From NCBI RefSeq assembly GCF_035294505.1, contig NZ_DATGKU010000182.1, positions 32,900 through 96,899 on the forward strand: a stretch of 64,000 bases of DNA, given 5' to 3'. The position numbers were made by a program, and so were the translations under genes. The notes beneath the pieces were generated by a model. The model ran no database searches, was not told the DNA's origin, and saw only the letters and a list, made by a program, of their open reading frames with translations. This document shows positions 18,151-26,444 of the stretch, piece after piece (position 1 is the stretch's first letter; each line of letters starts with the position of its first letter). Source of the stretch: Chthonomonas sp035294505. GTDB lineage: Bacteria; Armatimonadota; Chthonomonadetes; Chthonomonadales; Chthonomonadaceae.

Positions 18151-19869
18151 CTAGTTCGTATGCTTTTCTTCCCTAAATTGTACCGATTTCCAGGCGGCAA
18201 ACAAGGGCTTTAGCTTGTTTCTTTGATATTTGCCGGTAGAGGTAACCGGAAAAGTCTCGCCGAAGACCACCACTTTGGGGCATTTTTCAAAGGGCAGGCG
18301 CTTTCTACAGGCGGCTAGGATGGCCTCTTCGGTAAGATCGCTGCCCTCTTCACGCTGCACATAGGCCCCAATCTCTTCCCCATAATAGTCGTTCTCGAAG
18401 CCTACGGCCATGGCAGCACGCACCCCCGGAATCGCGTTAAGAACCTCATCTATGTCGAAGGGAGAGTAGTTCACCCCACCACGGATGATCAGCTCTTTGA
18501 TACGGCCGGTGATAAAGAAGTAGGGATTACCATCTTGACCCACAAGATAAAACCCTTCATCGCCCGAGCGGAACCACCCATGTGCAAAGGTATCGCGATT
18601 GGCCTCTGGGCGGGCATAATAGCAGCGCATCACGTTATGCCCACGAATGACGATCTCTCCCCGCTCACCGGGCGGCAGAGGGTTGCCGTTGGCGTCGTGA
18701 ATGGCCATCTCATTTACCGGAAGCGGGCAGCCAATGGAAGGGAAGCCACATTCGCTGAGCCAGTAACGACGTGTGGGTTCGTCCAGAGAGATGGGTAAAA
18801 AGCAGGAGTAGCAGGTCGTTTCGGAAAGGCCGTAACCATGAATGAGCGGGATGCGAAACTGGCTTTCAAAGCGACGCGCCAGTTCGGTGGTGAGAGGGCC
18901 GGCCCCACAAAGGATGTGGCGGAAGCGAGACAGATCGTATTGGCTCATATCGTCGTTACGCTCACAGAGAAAGGCCAGTACGGTAGGCACCACGCTGCTC
19001 CAGGTACATCCCTCTGTTTCGACCGTTTTCCAGAAGGACTGCGCGTAAAACCGGCGGTTTAACACGACGCTGCCGCCGGAATAGAGTGGCGTGAGAAGGG
19101 TCACTACGGTTCCGTTTACATGATGGATAGGAAGGACGTTGATGGCCCGATCGTTAGGGCCGAAGCGGTTCCACTCGGCGATGCTGCAGGCATCCGCAAG
19201 AAGATTGGCGTGGTCGAGAATAACGCCCTTTGGGGGGCCGGTGGTGCCTGAAGTGTAGACGATCAGCGCCTCCGTATCGGGGCATAGGCTGGGTAGAGAG
19301 GGAGATGTTGCATAGTTGTTGAGAAGTTGTTCAAAGTACGGTATGCCATTACGGCCGTGGCTGCTGCCGGTTGCGATGAGGGCATGAGAGACGGCATTCG
19401 ATGGCAACAACTGTTGTGCCCGAGAGAGTTGATCGTCAAAGGCGAAGACCGCTTTCACTTTGGCATTTGAGAGGATATAGCCAAGTTGTTCGTCCTCTGA
19501 ACCTATGTTGAGCGGAACGACTGTAGCTCCGAGAAGCCAAGCGCCGAAATAGAGGAACACGGTACGGGGATCGTTGGCCATAAGGGTTGCGACGCGATGT
19601 CCCTCGGTAACACCTAGGCTCTGTAAAAGGGAAGCGACCTGCGATGCGCGTTGCAGGAACTCGGCATAGGTATAGGAGACAACCGGTCCGCTCTCATCAT
19701 AGAAGGTCAAGTAGCGCTCGGCTGCATGCTCGTGTGCCCGCGTCTGAAGGAGCTGGCCGACGCTATCAAAAGGCGTGTAGCGCTGCTCCCAAGGTCGATT
19801 TGATAGGCAGCGGGCGTGATAGATAAGGGGTCGCGTTTCGGGAAAGACGCTTTCTTCCTCTAGCTGCAT
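18151..19869 (-). CDS. Acyl-CoA synthetase / AMP-binding ligase (ANL superfamily)
   Basis: The 572-residue enzyme has the adenylation P-loop Y-T-S-G-T-T-G-P-P-K-G, the A5 motif Y-G-L-S-E-T-T, the Y/F-R-S-G-D-E-G motif and the hinge plus C-terminal lysine region (G-R-I-K-E-L-I-I-R-G-G; S-T-G-K-Y-Q-R-N). It activates a carboxylic acid to acyl-AMP and acyl-CoA; chain length cannot be inferred. ATG 19869 is preferred to the GTG at 19905 because GAGGAG sits eight bases upstream of it. It is the first gene of a minus-strand group with the creatininase-family gene and possibly the Sm-like gene. The length is normal for class I long- or medium-chain ligases. Confidence 0.88.
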   Translation of the reverse strand: MQLEEESVFPETRPLIYHARCLSNRPWEQRYTPFDSVGQLLQTRAHEHAAERYLTFYDESGPVVSYTYAEFLQRASQVASLLQSLGVTEGHRVATLMANDPRTVFLYFGAWLLGATVVPLNIGSEDEQLGYILSNAKVKAVFAFDDQLSRAQQLLPSNAVSHALIATGSSHGRNGIPYFEQLLNNYATSPSLPSLCPDTEALIVYTSGTTGPPKGVILDHANLLADACSIAEWNRFGPNDRAINVLPIHHVNGTVVTLLTPLYSGGSVVLNRRFYAQSFWKTVETEGCTWSSVVPTVLAFLCERNDDMSQYDLSRFRHILCGAGPLTTELARRFESQFRIPLIHGYGLSETTCYSCFLPISLDEPTRRYWLSECGFPSIGCPLPVNEMAIHDANGNPLPPGERGEIVIRGHNVMRCYYARPEANRDTFAHGWFRSGDEGFYLVGQDGNPYFFITGRIKELIIRGGVNYSPFDIDEVLNAIPGVRAAMAVGFENDYYGEEIGAYVQREEGSDLTEEAILAACRKRLPFEKCPKVVVFGETFPVTSTGKYQRNKLKPLFAAWKSVQFREEKHTN

Positions 19870-20074
19870 AACCCATTCTCCTCGCTTTCGTTTGCCTCGT
19901 TGCACCCGAAAGCTGTTATAAGTATCTTCATCTTTAGAAACGCGATTCCTGCTCGATTTGTTATCTTTTTAATAGCGGCAAGGAAAGGGTATGTGATTTC
20001 TAGCCATTATTCCCCGAAAACGGGTGTTTCTTATAAAGTAAGGATAGCAGTTCTCCGTCAGAGGGGGTTTCGTA

Positions 20075-20745
20075 GGAAGTAGCACGGTCGTCGTGCTTTG
20101 CTGGTTGGCTCTGGAGCCGTGAAGGAATTGACTTAAGATTTCTCGCCTTCGGCTCGAAATGACAGCCGCCTTCGGCTCGAAAGAACAGGCGTATCCCCGG
20201 CTCTTCAAGCCCCCACCCCCACTCCCCTCACCCAATTTGGGAGAGGGGAGACCAGTAAGTTCATTGGCAGTCCCTTATGATAACCTTCCCTGCGGAAACC
20301 AACCTTGACCGCCCCCTTTCTCCCGAATCGGGGGAAAGGCCGGGATAGGGGGCGAGTGAGATAGGCTTGCTTTGCAGAACTGCCTCTAGAGCCGTGAAGG
20401 AATTGACTTAAGATTTCTCGCCTACGGCTCGAAATGACAACCGCCTACGGCTCGAAATGACAAGCGTCTATCTCACGAGAAATGACAGGTGACTTCATCT
20501 CTGCAAGACCGACACCCTCCCCTACAGGGGGAGGGGCACCTCGCGGTGGGCGTCCTAGCGGACGGCGCCTTTGCTGCCTGTTTTATTCCCTTCATCGGCT
20601 ATCTCTCTGGCCGATGCTTCGCCGTCTGCAAGACGGAAAGGTCGGGATAGGGGGCGAACAAGACAAGCACGCTTTGCAGAACTGTTTCTAGAGCCGCGAG
20701 ATTGGCAGCCCTTATCCCTCGCCTTTTTAGAAAGCGGAGTTAACC
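20075..20745. repeat. Intergenic mosaic repeat island C
   Basis: In plus orientation it holds TTTCTCGCC...GGCTCGAAA palindromic units at 20134-20164 and 20410-20439 (a partial copy at 20441-20462), the CCCCCAC/GGGAGAGGGG module near 20207-20250 and the CCGCCCCCTTTCTCCC...GGGGGAAAGG stem near 20309-20338. Core copies lie at 20342-20367 and 20643-20668. Each core is followed by a TTTGCAGAACTG..TCTAGAGCC tail. The whole 19870-20750 interval contains no gene I can support. Confidence 0.75.
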
Positions 20746-20750
20746 CGAAT

Positions 20751-20960
20751 CTACTTGCTTTCTAGGGGCACGCACGGTTGCACACCAAGGCGCCGCAAGA
20801 GCCAAACCATAGGGCACCAGTTTGTAAAGGCCGATTGGAACAGATTAAGCCCCACAAAAGCCGTGAAGGCGTAAAACCAGGGACTTACCCAGTAGCCCAA
20901 CGCAACACTCAGCGTTACGAAGGCACCTGCGATGAGGCGAAGCCAGCGTTCAACGGTCAT
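20751..20960 (-). CDS. DUF2892 (YgaP-type) small membrane protein
   Basis: The 69-residue product matches the DUF2892 layout: M-T-V-E-R-W-L-R-L-I-A-G, two hydrophobic segments (about residues 9-25 and 29-44), then the W-C-P-M-V-W-L-L-R-R-L-G signature with its conserved Cys-Pro. The family includes the membrane part of the rhodanese YgaP, and its role is unclear. An excellent AAGGAGG lies nine bases before the ATG. It begins 21 bases after the RND pump stop and is the last gene of the efflux operon, so a supporting role in export or in thiol/metal handling is inferred from context. Confidence 0.8.
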   Translation of the reverse strand: MTVERWLRLIAGAFVTLSVALGYWVSPWFYAFTAFVGLNLFQSAFTNWCPMVWLLRRLGVQPCVPLESK

Positions 20961-20981
20961 CTTAACGTTCCTCCTTCTGTG

Positions 20982-23900
20982 TTAGAGTGAGTGGACTTCG
21001 GTAGCGGGAGCGGTTACCACCGTCCCCCCTGCAGAATCGAGATCGGGCCGACCGAAGGGAGCAAATCGGTCTAAATCCCGACTGCGGCGGCGCACCAGGT
21101 AATAGAGCACAGGCACCGCCAAGCGCGAGAGAAGTGTCGAGGCGATCTCACCGGCCATGAGAGAGATGGCCAGCCCTTGAAAGATCGGATCGAAGAGAAT
21201 GACAAACGAGCCGACAATTACCGCCGCTGCGGTGAGAAGCATCGGGCGAAAACGTGTGGCGCCGGCCTCAATGACAGCCTCTTCTAAGGGAAAGCCCTGA
21301 CGTAGGCGCAACTCGATGAAGTCCACCAGAATAATCGAGTTGCGCACGATGATGCCGGCACCCGCGATGAAACCGATCATGGAGGTGGCCGTGAAGAACG
21401 CCCCGAGCAATGCGTGGGCCGGCAAGATGCCTACAAGCGTAAGGGGGATCGGCGCCATGATGACAAAAGGCGTGATGAAAGACCGGAACCACCCCACGAT
21501 CAGAATGTAGATGAGAATCAGAACGACGGCAAATGCAAGTCCCAGATCGCGAAAGACCTCATAGGTTATCTGCCACTCACCGTCCCACTTCATAGAAAGA
21601 CGGTTCGTGTTGTTCGGCTGTCGAATGCTGAGTATGTTGAGATGCGTACCATCCGGCATTCGCAATTGCGATAACTTTTTGTTCATCGCCAAAATGGCAT
21701 AGACCGGGCTTTCCAGCCGTCCGGTGACATCGCCTGTTACGTAGACCACCGGCAGTAAGTTTTTATGGTAGATCGACTCGTCTGGGGGTACCTCTATCGT
21801 TCGCACCAACTCGCTCAGCGGCACGCTGCGCCCATCCTGGGTGGGGACATAGAGATTTTGTAGGCGGTTCAGACCGCTGCGATCCCCACGAGGTAGTTGT
21901 AGCCAAATGGGCACATCCTCGCGTGCTTCTGGATCGTGGGCCAACCCTATCGCCTCTCCGTGTAAGGCCATCGTCAGTTCGTTGACGGCCGTCTGCACGT
22001 CCACATGGGCTAACGCGGCCTTCTGTCGGTCTACCATCATCTGATAGGTTGGTTGTGCGTCGTCGTGGTACCAGTCTACGTCGGTAACATCCGGAGTCTG
22101 TTCAAAGACCCGTTTCACCTCTCGCGCCACAGCTGTCCGCTCGGCATCGGTGGGGCCGTAGACCTCGGCGACCAAGGTTTCGAGTACCGGCGGGCCGGGC
22201 GGAACTTCGGCGACCTTCAGCCGCACTCCCCAGGCTTTTGCAATGCGGGCTAATTCGGGGCGAATGGGCTTTACAATATCGTGGCTTTGTAGCTTTCGGT
22301 GCTGTTTATCCACGAGGTTCACCTGGATGTCGGCCTGATAGGCCGCGTTTCTCAGATAGTAATGCCGTACAAGGCCGTTGAAGTTGTAGGGGCTGGCGGT
22401 GCCCACATACAGTTCGTAGTTGGCCACCTCCGGCACGGTGGCGATATAGTCGGCTAATGCCTTGGTGGCCGCCGTTGTCTGCTCCAAAGTGGTGCCGTTC
22501 GGCATATCTACGATCAATTGAAATTCGTTCTTGTTGTCGAAAGGCAACATCTTTACCACCACCAACTTCAGAGCGATAAGCGACATCGCGCCGAGTAACA
22601 GGAAGACCACGCCCCCGAAGAAGAGCCGACGGGCTTTTGGCGAATGGATTAGCGGCTTCATCACGCGCCGATAAAGCCGAGTTGTCCAATCGTCCGGCGA
22701 CTTTTTCTGGTGGTCGCTTGGTGGGGTGGTGGGTTGGGTGCGCTGATGGTGTCTGCCGAGAATGATATTGGTAGCCCATGGCGTAACGATAAAGGCCACA
22801 GCAAGAGAGAATAACATGGCGGCAGAGGCCCCTACCGGAATGGGGCGCATATAGGGGCCCATCAGCCCGCGAACAAAAGCCATCGGCAAAATAGCTGCGA
22901 TAACGGCGAACGTAGCGAGAATGGTGGGGTTACCAACCTCGTCTACCGCGCGAATCGCCACATCTCTTAGGGAGAAGGGCTTTCCCTGCTCCATGCGAAA
23001 GTGCCGAACCATGTTTTCGACAACCACAATGGCATCATCCACAAGAATCCCGATTGAGAAGATCAGGGCAAACAGGGTGATGCGGTTTAGGGTATAGCCG
23101 TAGAGATAGAAAATGAACAGGGTGAGGGCGAGCGTTACCGGAATGGCAACACCCACGATCAGCGACTCGCGCCACCCCAAAGCCAACGCTATCAACAGCA
23201 TAACCGAAACCACGGCGATCAGCATGTGAAAAAGCAGTTCCATCGCCTTCTCGTTGGCCGTAGCGCCGTAGTCGCGCGTAACCGTGATGTGCACGTCGGA
23301 TGGCAGGATGACCCCTTTCAGGGTGTCTACTTTATTCATGACCCGCCGTACCACATCTACCGCGTTGGTGCCCGGCAGCTTCGATATGGCCAGTGTAACG
23401 GCCTCTTGAAGCGATGTGGTTTTCTTACCGGTCGCCGGCCCATAGCCGAAAAAGACATAGTTTTGTGGCTCCGAAGGCCCTTCGACCACTTGAGCCACAT
23501 CGCGCACAAAGATGGGGTGCCCGCCAACACTACGCACTACCACGTTCTGCACATCTTCGGCATTGCGAAGAAAGTCGCCCGTTCGCAACAGTATTTGGGT
23601 GTTATTCTTATCAAACGACCCTGATTGCTGTTGGGCGTTAGCTCCCTCAAGTGCATTGGCTACATCGAGAGGAGTCAGGCCGTAGGCCGCCAATCGCGCG
23701 GGCTTCAGAATAACCCTTACCTGACGCGGCTCTCCACCGATGATATCTACATTAGAGACGTCGGGCACCTGTTTAATGGCATCCCGAAGCCGCTCGGCGA
23801 GCTGGCGAAGCGTGTAGTAGTTGTAGTTTGCACCGTGAAGCGTCAGCGCTAAAATGGGCACGTCATCAATGGAGCGCATCTTCAGAATGGGCTTTGACGC

Positions 23901-24371
23901 ACCCGGAGGCAGCCTATCGTAATATGGCTGCAATTTTTCCTCCAAGCGCACGAGGCTCTGCTCTGGGTCTTCTCCCACATAGAAACGCACAATGATCAAG
24001 GACTGCCCTGGGCTTGAGGTGGAGTAGATATATTCGACGCCCGGCACATCGTGAATCACCCGTTCCAGGGGGTTTGTTATCCGTTGCTCCACCTCTTTCG
24101 CCGTGGCTCCGGGCATCTGAACCATGACATCTATCATGGGAACATGAATTTGCGGTTCCTCCTCTCTGGGCGTGCGAACCACAGCGAGGAGGCCTAAAAG
24201 CAACGATGCCAGAATAATGAGTGGAGTTAGTTTGGAAGAGACGAAAGCCGCGGCTAACCTGCCGGCAAACCCTAGGCGCGAATGAGCCGATCCGTCTGGA
24301 TGATGCGGCATATGTCCCCCTTTTGGCTCGCCCGAAACCTCGTGGATATGTTCGGTATGATGGTCGGCCAT
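20982..24371 (-). CDS. RND-family efflux pump inner-membrane subunit with His-rich N-terminus
   Basis: The 1129-residue protein is an AcrB/CzcA-like resistance-nodulation-division permease. It has a first membrane helix at about residues 48-66, large periplasmic porter domains, a second-to-sixth helix block from about 380, and the proton-relay motif G-I-L-V-D-D-A-I-V-V-V-E-N with D445-D446. A second helix repeat follows towards the C-terminus. It exchanges protons for substrate and works with the membrane fusion protein encoded immediately upstream; no outer-membrane TolC gene is present. The first 30 residues hold eight histidines (positions 4, 5, 8, 10, 20, 23, 24, 30), unusual for this family and suggestive of metal binding. 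The start lies five bases after the upstream stop, and a GAGGAGGG precedes it. Confidence 0.9.
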   Translation of the reverse strand: MADHHTEHIHEVSGEPKGGHMPHHPDGSAHSRLGFAGRLAAAFVSSKLTPLIILASLLLGLLAVVRTPREEEPQIHVPMIDVMVQMPGATAKEVEQRITNPLERVIHDVPGVEYIYSTSSPGQSLIIVRFYVGEDPEQSLVRLEEKLQPYYDRLPPGASKPILKMRSIDDVPILALTLHGANYNYYTLRQLAERLRDAIKQVPDVSNVDIIGGEPRQVRVILKPARLAAYGLTPLDVANALEGANAQQQSGSFDKNNTQILLRTGDFLRNAEDVQNVVVRSVGGHPIFVRDVAQVVEGPSEPQNYVFFGYGPATGKKTTSLQEAVTLAISKLPGTNAVDVVRRVMNKVDTLKGVILPSDVHITVTRDYGATANEKAMELLFHMLIAVVSVMLLIALALGWRESLIVGVAIPVTLALTLFIFYLYGYTLNRITLFALIFSIGILVDDAIVVVENMVRHFRMEQGKPFSLRDVAIRAVDEVGNPTILATFAVIAAILPMAFVRGLMGPYMRPIPVGASAAMLFSLAVAFIVTPWATNIILGRHHQRTQPTTPPSDHQKKSPDDWTTRLYRRVMKPLIHSPKARRLFFGGVVFLLLGAMSLIALKLVVVKMLPFDNKNEFQLIVDMPNGTTLEQTTAATKALADYIATVPEVANYELYVGTASPYNFNGLVRHYYLRNAAYQADIQVNLVDKQHRKLQSHDIVKPIRPELARIAKAWGVRLKVAEVPPGPPVLETLVAEVYGPTDAERTAVAREVKRVFEQTPDVTDVDWYHDDAQPTYQMMVDRQKAALAHVDVQTAVNELTMALHGEAIGLAHDPEAREDVPIWLQLPRGDRSGLNRLQNLYVPTQDGRSVPLSELVRTIEVPPDESIYHKNLLPVVYVTGDVTGRLESPVYAILAMNKKLSQLRMPDGTHLNILSIRQPNNTNRLSMKWDGEWQITYEVFRDLGLAFAVVLILIYILIVGWFRSFITPFVIMAPIPLTLVGILPAHALLGAFFTATSMIGFIAGAGIIVRNSIILVDFIELRLRQGFPLEEAVIEAGATRFRPMLLTAAAVIVGSFVILFDPIFQGLAISLMAGEIASTLLSRLAVPVLYYLVRRRSRDLDRFAPFGRPDLDSAGGTVVTAPATEVHSL

Positions 24372-24376
24372 TTGGT

Positions 24377-25957
24377 CTATCTACCCTCCTCTGCAGGTCT
24401 TATCTGCAAACCATCCTGTAGCTTTGGGGATGAAGCATCGGCGACGATGCGCTCTCCCGGATTAAGCCCCGAAAGCACCTCGAGGCTCTTTCCGTAAGAC
24501 TGCCCTAGCGTCACCAACCGCAGATGGAGCACGTTCTGGGGGTCAACAACATAGACGTAGTGAAGTCCTTCTCGCTCCATAACGGCTTCGGCCGGTACAA
24601 GCATACGCCGTTCCGTGCCGACAGGGAGTTTCACACGGCCAAACATTCCCGAACGAACACTCCTATCTGCAGGCAGCAGCACCTTCACGGTAAAGGTATG
24701 GCTGTTCGGGTCACCCTGCGGCGCGATCTCGGTCACAATGCCCATGAGGTGCCTGTTTCCTAAGGCATCTATCTGAACCTCGAGGGGCTTTCCTACGGTG
24801 ACGGCGGGTAAGGCGCTTTCCGGCACGGTCAACTCTAAGCGATCCTGTGTGCCCTCCTCACGAAGAACGGGAACGCCGGGCATAGCCATCGTGCCAACAT
24901 CCGCTAGCTTTTGGGTGATCACGCCATCGAAAGGCGCACGTAGAACCGCATAGCTGCGCGTGATACGGGCGAGCTGGAGCGCCACGCGGCTCTGTTGTAA
25001 GGCGGCAAAAGCGTTTTGCGTCTGTTCGTGCCTCACCTGCGCTTTCGCTGCGGCCGCTTCGGCTTCGCGAAGGCCGGCTTCCGCCCGACGTATGGCAGCC
25101 TGTGCCTGGCGTACCGCCTCCGCCGCCGCCTGCTTTTCTTCGGAACGGCTTCCCTCGTTCACGAGGCTCTGTTGTTGCAGAGCGCTCTCATATTGTGCCT
25201 TGGCGACCTCATAGCGGCTTTGGTAAGTATCGTACTGCTGGGCCGAGATAGCCCCTTCGTTATAAAGCTCTGCCATGCGATGGAGATCTCGTTCGGCAAG
25301 AACGAGTTGGGCTTTCGCTTGCGTCACTGCGAGAGCAGCTTGGGCACGCTCCTGCTTGCGTGGGCCGGTATCCACCAACTGTTGCTTTGCTTTAGCCGCT
25401 GCTAGGGCGGCTTGGGCTTCGCGTAACTGGGCTTGTGCCGCCGCAATTTGAGCGTTGTCTACCTTGCCTTCCATCTGTTCGGCCATCTGCGCCCCTCGAT
25501 AAGCCGCCTCGGCAGCGAGAACACCGGCTTCTGCTTGAGCGATACTCGCATCGAGATCGCGGGTATCCAAAACCGCCAACACCTCTCCCGCCGTCACATG
25601 ACTTCCTTCATGTACAAGCAAGGAGAGAATGCGTGCTGTTATCTTGGGCGCAATATCCGTCTGAACAACCGGGCTTACGTTACCGGTTACCTCTATGGTT
25701 TGTGGCAAAGTGGTTAGGGCGACCGTCTCTACGGGGACGGTAAGCGCCGCCGTGTTGCTTGCGGGGTGGCTTTGTGAGTCGGCTGCCTCTGCGGAGGAGC
25801 TATGTCCATGCCAAAAGACCATGCCCACCAACCCGATGAGCAGAAGCAGGCCAACCAAAACGATTTTGTGTCGTTTGCCCAGCGTTCCGATTCGCTGCCA
25901 TGCGGTCATGGTCTGTAAACCTCGATGTCTGATAAGTTGATATATATCTATATTCAT
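24377..25957 (-). CDS. HlyD/AcrA-type membrane fusion protein of the RND pump
   Basis: The 526-residue adaptor has an N-terminal membrane anchor (about residues 28-48) and a biotinyl-lipoyl half motif (I-L-S-L-L-V-H-E-G-S-H-V). An unusually long Ala/Gln-rich coiled-coil hairpin runs from about 110 to 320. The second lipoyl half is V-L-R-A-P-F-D-G-V-I, followed by beta-barrel and membrane-proximal domains. It bridges the RND permease to an outer-membrane channel. ATG 25957 is chosen over the TTG at 25972 because GGAGG ends eight bases before it. Gene order (regulator, adaptor, pump, small membrane protein) indicates one operon, although a hairpin lies between regulator and adaptor. Confidence 0.9.
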   Translation of the reverse strand: MNIDIYQLIRHRGLQTMTAWQRIGTLGKRHKIVLVGLLLLIGLVGMVFWHGHSSSAEAADSQSHPASNTAALTVPVETVALTTLPQTIEVTGNVSPVVQTDIAPKITARILSLLVHEGSHVTAGEVLAVLDTRDLDASIAQAEAGVLAAEAAYRGAQMAEQMEGKVDNAQIAAAQAQLREAQAALAAAKAKQQLVDTGPRKQERAQAALAVTQAKAQLVLAERDLHRMAELYNEGAISAQQYDTYQSRYEVAKAQYESALQQQSLVNEGSRSEEKQAAAEAVRQAQAAIRRAEAGLREAEAAAAKAQVRHEQTQNAFAALQQSRVALQLARITRSYAVLRAPFDGVITQKLADVGTMAMPGVPVLREEGTQDRLELTVPESALPAVTVGKPLEVQIDALGNRHLMGIVTEIAPQGDPNSHTFTVKVLLPADRSVRSGMFGRVKLPVGTERRMLVPAEAVMEREGLHYVYVVDPQNVLHLRLVTLGQSYGKSLEVLSGLNPGERIVADASSPKLQDGLQIRPAEEGR

Positions 25958-26011
25958 ATGTAATGCCTCCAAAAACTACGCTATCCTATCTCCAGGGCGA
26001 GGGATGGATGA

Positions 26012-26039
26012 GCACCTACAAGCCGTTTGGGCTAGGTGC
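26012..26039. other. Hairpin between the arsR-type gene and the adaptor gene
   Basis: GCACCT (26012-26017) pairs with AGGTGC (26034-26039), with an inner AGCC/GGCT stem. There is no T run, so it may lower read-through from the regulator into the pump genes or stabilise a processed end. Confidence 0.35.
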
Positions 26040-26048
26040 ATGGAACAT

Positions 26049-26363
26049 CTACTTTTTATGATGGCGGATGCAATCGAGCAAGAGCAGAACGCTTGGATCG
26101 GCGATCCGATAGTAGACGTTCGTGCCCTCACGGCGTGCGCTGAGAATGCCTTGGTCTTTGAGGATTCGCAGTTGCTGGCTTACCACGGCCTGCTCTGCCT
26201 CTGCGGCCTCCACGATTTGGCTTACGTTGCGCTCTCCGCCGGCGTGTTGAAGATAGTCGAGAATGCGAAGACGCAGCGGATGGGCGGCATTTCGGATGAT
26301 AGGCGCCACACGTTGAAGCGTCTCCAGGTCTATGAGTTGGTCTTTCGTTTCTGTTGTTGCCAT
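26049..26363 (-). CDS. ArsR/SmtB-family winged-helix repressor
   Basis: The 104-residue protein carries the ArsR winged helix: H-P-L-R-L-R-I-L in helix 2, then V-S-Q-I-V-E-A-A-E-A-E-Q-A-V-V-S-Q-Q-L-R-I-L as the helix-turn-helix, and R-R-E-G-T-N-V-Y-Y-R in the wing. The usual metal-sensing cysteines of helix 3 are absent and only one Cys (C98) is present, so the inducer is probably not arsenite sensed by the classical site. The C-terminal H-H-K-K could contribute to an alpha-5 type metal site; this is speculative. The gene precedes the efflux operon on the same strand, with a palindrome upstream of its start. GGGA sits seven bases before the ATG. Confidence 0.85.
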   Translation of the reverse strand: MATTETKDQLIDLETLQRVAPIIRNAAHPLRLRILDYLQHAGGERNVSQIVEAAEAEQAVVSQQLRILKDQGILSARREGTNVYYRIADPSVLLLLDCIRHHKK

Positions 26364-26385
26364 GCCGCTTCCCTTATATAGATGC

Positions 26386-26399
26386 TAGCTATATAGCTA
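26386..26399. promoter_or_regulatory. Perfect 14-bp palindrome, likely ArsR-type operator
   Basis: TAGCTATATAGCTA is a perfect palindrome 22 bases upstream of the regulator's ATG. It is flanked by ATAG and CTAT half-matches, which extend the symmetry, and it overlaps a TATA-rich -10-like stretch. This is consistent with autoregulation of the regulator and the efflux operon. Confidence 0.5.
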
Positions 26400-26444
26400 T
26401 ACGCCTATGTTTTGGCGATGGTTCCACACTTACGCCAACTCCTC

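Noticed and set aside
19900..20082. Short open frame downstream of the acyl-CoA synthetase start
   Set aside because: It lies in non-coding DNA with no ribosome site and unusual composition.
13640..20745. CRISPR array from repeated units
   Set aside because: Repeat units vary in length and order, there are no uniform spacers and no cas gene, so this is a mosaic repeat rather than CRISPR.
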